From Flavobacteriales bacterium (lineage in GTDB: Bacteria > Bacteroidota > Bacteroidia > Flavobacteriales_D > Sanyastnellaceae): 6,281 bases of DNA. The notes under the pieces are model-generated. The model searched no databases and was not told where the DNA came from. It was given only the letters and a program-made list of their open reading frames with translations. The stretch spans positions 1 to 6,281 of the forward strand of contig DQRJ01000033.1 in the NCBI GenBank assembly GCA_015663855.1, given 5' to 3'. How positions within the stretch are numbered: position 1 is the first letter of the stretch; the number at the start of each line of letters is the position of its first letter. Below are positions 6,058 to 6,281 of this stretch, piece after piece. Position numbers and translations under genes: made by a program.

Positions 6058-6281
6058 CGAACGACTCGTGAACTAAACCTCTTGGGGTCAGCATCGATAG
6101 AATGTACGATCCGGCAGCAAATTCACTCACATCGATAGAAGTGGTACTTGACGAAATAGTAAATTCAGTTACAATAGTTCCTGTCGAGGAGTAGATTTTG
6201 CAAAGGTGATTTGGACTGATAAATTCTGAATCGAAAGAGATAGAAAGTTCCGTAGAAACGGGATTGGGGAAGATTGAAAGT
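6038..6281 (-). CDS. C-terminal T9SS type A sorting domain of a secreted protein (partial)
   Basis: Only the last 80 codons of a minus-strand gene are visible; it enters from the right edge and stops at TAG (6040-6038). The visible part fits the type A sorting domain of proteins exported by the type IX secretion system. It opens with LSIFPNPVSTELSISF, the characteristic PNP box, continues with CKIYSSTGTIV (the usual 'i.iyd..G..v' strand), then IDVSEFAAGSYILSM (the usual 'idls.l.aG.Y.l.i' strand), and ends ESFVISKLK. This domain directs a protein through the outer membrane and is removed when it is secreted or anchored to the surface. What the passenger domain does cannot be told from this window. 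The reading frame stays open through to the edge with no start, as expected for a truncated view. The 3' end overlaps the nitroreductase gene by 20 nt, tail to tail. Confidence 0.85.
   Translation of the reverse strand, partial: LSIFPNPVSTELSISFDSEFISPNHLCKIYSSTGTIVTEFTISSSTTSIDVSEFAAGSYILSMLTPRGLVHESFVISKLK

Noticed and set aside
6058..6100. Terminator hairpin after the nitroreductase (ACGA-C-TCGT)
   Set aside because: The stem is 4 bp with a 1-nt loop, there is no T-run, and it lies inside the T9SS coding region.

Overview
The window reads as ordinary chromosomal DNA from a Bacteroidota bacterium, most likely a marine-type Flavobacteriales (Cryomorphaceae-like). The taxonomic evidence is a C-terminal type IX secretion (T9SS) sorting domain at the right edge, exact matches to the Bacteroidota -7 promoter box TAnnTTTG, A-rich stretches rather than Shine-Dalgarno motifs before start codons, and a methionyl-tRNA synthetase that has a KISTS loop and a fused C-terminal tRNA-binding domain. 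The genus cannot be fixed from the sequence.

Layout. Positions 1-158 are noncoding and hold an unusual array of about seven degenerate 10-bp units with helically phased A-tracts. Positions 159-3354 carry three minus-strand genes that look like one operon, in transcription order: an LD-carboxypeptidase (S66 family), glycine C-acetyltransferase (kbl) and an FAD-dependent DAO-family oxidoreductase. The gaps are 31 and 3 nt. A divergent intergenic region (3355-3435) separates this operon from metG (3436-5526, plus strand) and holds a likely metG promoter. A small nitroreductase-family gene follows metG after 18 nt. Its 3' end overlaps tail to tail, by 20 nt, the end of a minus-strand gene for a T9SS-exported protein that enters from the right edge.

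How the genes may work together. The minus-strand operon joins three amino-acid-related activities: release of a terminal D-amino acid from cell-wall peptides, conversion of 2-amino-3-ketobutyrate and CoA to glycine and acetyl-CoA, and an amine or amino-acid oxidase-like flavoprotein. A link through D-Ala or glycine oxidation is possible but is only inference. metG is a housekeeping gene, and the nitroreductase may simply share its transcript.

No mobile element, CRISPR array, RNA gene or obvious new defence or biosynthetic system was seen. The most unusual structure is the phased A-tract array at the left edge. The others worth a look are the same-frame junction of kbl with the oxidoreductase and the early C-terminal end of the LD-carboxypeptidase.
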